A stretch of DNA of 64,000 nt from CAVVMA01 sp963788205 (lineage in GTDB: Bacteria; Desulfobacterota; Binatia; Binatales; Binataceae): the NCBI GenBank assembly GCA_963788205.1, contig CAWBGG010000003.1, positions 62,001 through 126,000 on the forward strand. The letters are read 5' to 3'. Numbering within the stretch: position 1 is the stretch's first letter; each line of letters starts with the position of its first letter. Under the pieces are notes generated by a model, which saw nothing but the letters and a program-made list of their open reading frames with translations, ran no database searches and was not told where the DNA came from. Below are positions 63,901 through 64,000 of the stretch, piece after piece. The translations under genes and the position numbers were made by a program.

Positions 63901-64000
63901 GTTTGCCCAGCGATCGGCGCTGGGCGCGAAGCCCCGCGAATCGGTACGCGACTCAATAGTGCTGCGCTGCAGATGAACGCCGCGAAACCCGCGGCAGCTC
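60939..64000 (-). CDS. SBBP-repeat beta-propeller surface protein (start beyond the window)
   Basis: Large exported protein, at least 1015 residues. Order: N-terminal DUF7948-like domain (LPVYFEPNAGQADGSGRY, about 28-45 of the visible part), then about seven SBBP blades each with LVYSTYLGG-type strands, then two HYDIN/choice-of-anchor-D-like Ig domains (NPVDFGDVGIGTSSSGELTI; SLDFGSVALHTTAEM). A TTG at 63956 is the first start-like codon, but the frame stays open to the window edge and reads AAFICSAALLS, a signal-peptide-like core. The true start therefore lies outside. Nearly every blade has a Cys pair (CPACN, CPGCEQ, CEGCPDQG, CHGCG). Confidence 0.85.
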   Translation of the reverse strand, partial: AAAGFAAFICSAALLSRVPIRGASRPAPIAGQTPAAARHYDALPVYFEPNAGQADGSGRYLTHLSDYTLSITSGGATMVFAPCHADRVNGRKRIRRAGESGRTLVPIRENDSNCTARALSITLSGARSNSTVEAGKPLGGHVNYLIGNQRAKWRTDIPIYGEVAERGVWPGVDLVYHGGGRGLEYDFLVAPGADPKRIGLALGGADRAEIGVAGDLVLHSGAREVRMLKPFAYQERNGVRSEVASSYALSTAGGRALASFRIGSYDSSRPLVIDPALSYASYLNGTSVAIGYAVATDNAGQVYVTGQVFPPGFPVTFPGQCTGSNCPLQDGFVIKINPSLSGAQSVVYATYLGGTSYGGPGYSSSVGGSGAGIAADSSGNAYVTGFTESGDFPVTATTAFQSQCAVGVSGCGSAFVTELNPAGNGLVYSTYLGGHGTAFTPINDEAGAIAIDGDGKIYVTGNSGSPDFPTTPGAFRTTFPTVCEGDQTQGCENVFVSKLDPTLSGSSSLVFSTFLGSADNATENAPLVLTGIAAAGGKIYVAGTTASNNFPVSANALAQTCEGCPDQGEDLNTEEGFVSVLDPSQSGQSELVYSTYLGGDSGLDFANAIAVTSSGNAWVTGGTASPDFPLTSNAFQKDCPACNDTDDTVFAAEIDPSKSGQDSLVYSTYMGGSGYDFGNGVAVAGSIVYLTGSTESSTFPVTADAYENQCPGCEQGNSSGFVTELNATLSGKAQLVYSTFLGPSAVTVDSGIAIDNSGTVYVAGTTGPDFPTTSNAFEPTCHGCGVYTQNAFVAVFSGSSGNPSPGATPTPGSSGALSVSPNPVDFGDVGIGTSSSGELTITNSSASVVKGDVVTSKLGKGFSVTAGAGSFKLAASDSRTVAIKFAPTKAGMDSGTIQITAVSPTIDVSVTGTGQPGTLSLSSSSLDFGSVALHTTAEMTLRVEDTGSGELTGAVNAAKLKPPFKVKGAGSFKQHSGQSHGVIVSFTPTKAKAYAGSLTVTSDDPANPSATVGVSGTGE

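Overview
The window is GC-rich and reads as one stretch of a Gram-negative chromosome. The left end has the order mutS (3' end) - AMIN/Amidase_3 - glnD - xerD - M50 protease - scpA - scpB, an arrangement familiar from deltaproteobacterial-type genomes. GlnD/PII signalling, an AMIN periplasmic amidase, TldD/PmbA, lipoprotein and SBBP-repeat export proteins and many acyl-CoA enzymes fit an uncultured soil-type lineage (Desulfobacterota/Binatota-like). That placement is inference; no rRNA or tRNA is visible to settle it.

Layout. 1-7232: tightly coupled housekeeping operon whose stop and start codons overlap as TTGA or GTGA. 7233-20296: mixed chromosomal genes (DUF4336 and STAS-like pair, zinc phospholipase C-like protein, family 4 uracil-DNA glycosylase, NfeD protease plus slipin, phosphoglycerate-mutase-like phosphatase, RecO, MoxR ATPase, class III CoA-transferase, TldD and PmbA), punctuated by long palindromic intergenic repeats. 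20339-24092: one such palindrome invaded by an IS1182-type element and then by an IS1595-type transposon that carries a trypsin-like protease gene. 24090-29351: catabolic genes (acyl-CoA dehydrogenase, amidohydrolase), a frameshifted HTH-citrate synthase, and a divergent enzyme resembling Re-citrate synthase. 29416-32058: a gene encoding an RNxxxH HEPN domain, split by an IS5-type element, followed by a PD-(D/E)XK nuclease. 32425-34188: AidB-like acyl-CoA dehydrogenase. 34189-35494: decayed transposase and nothing else clear.

35495-58323 is a nonribosomal peptide synthetase (NRPS) cluster. Order: small protein; A-PCP-C-TauD (PCP split by an IS630 element); a second TauD-type hydroxylase; C(inactive)-A[FkbM methyltransferase inserted]-PCP-C-PCP; type II thioesterase with Cys in the nucleophile position; alpha/beta hydrolase of the proline iminopeptidase type; C-A*-PCP; C-A*-PCP-C-A-PCP, where A* is a shortened, catalytically gutted adenylation-like domain. 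Only three of six carrier proteins have an intact adenylation domain. There is no terminal thioesterase, and a P450 relic lies at the right border, so the cluster looks truncated. IS630 and several one-base frameshifts mean it may not be functional as read.

58856-64000: two exported proteins on the minus strand, a DUF2141 lipoprotein and an SBBP beta-propeller protein whose start lies beyond the window.

Five genes or domains need removal of exactly one base to restore the reading frame. This one-directional pattern suggests consensus insertion errors as much as biology, and should be checked before calling those genes dead.
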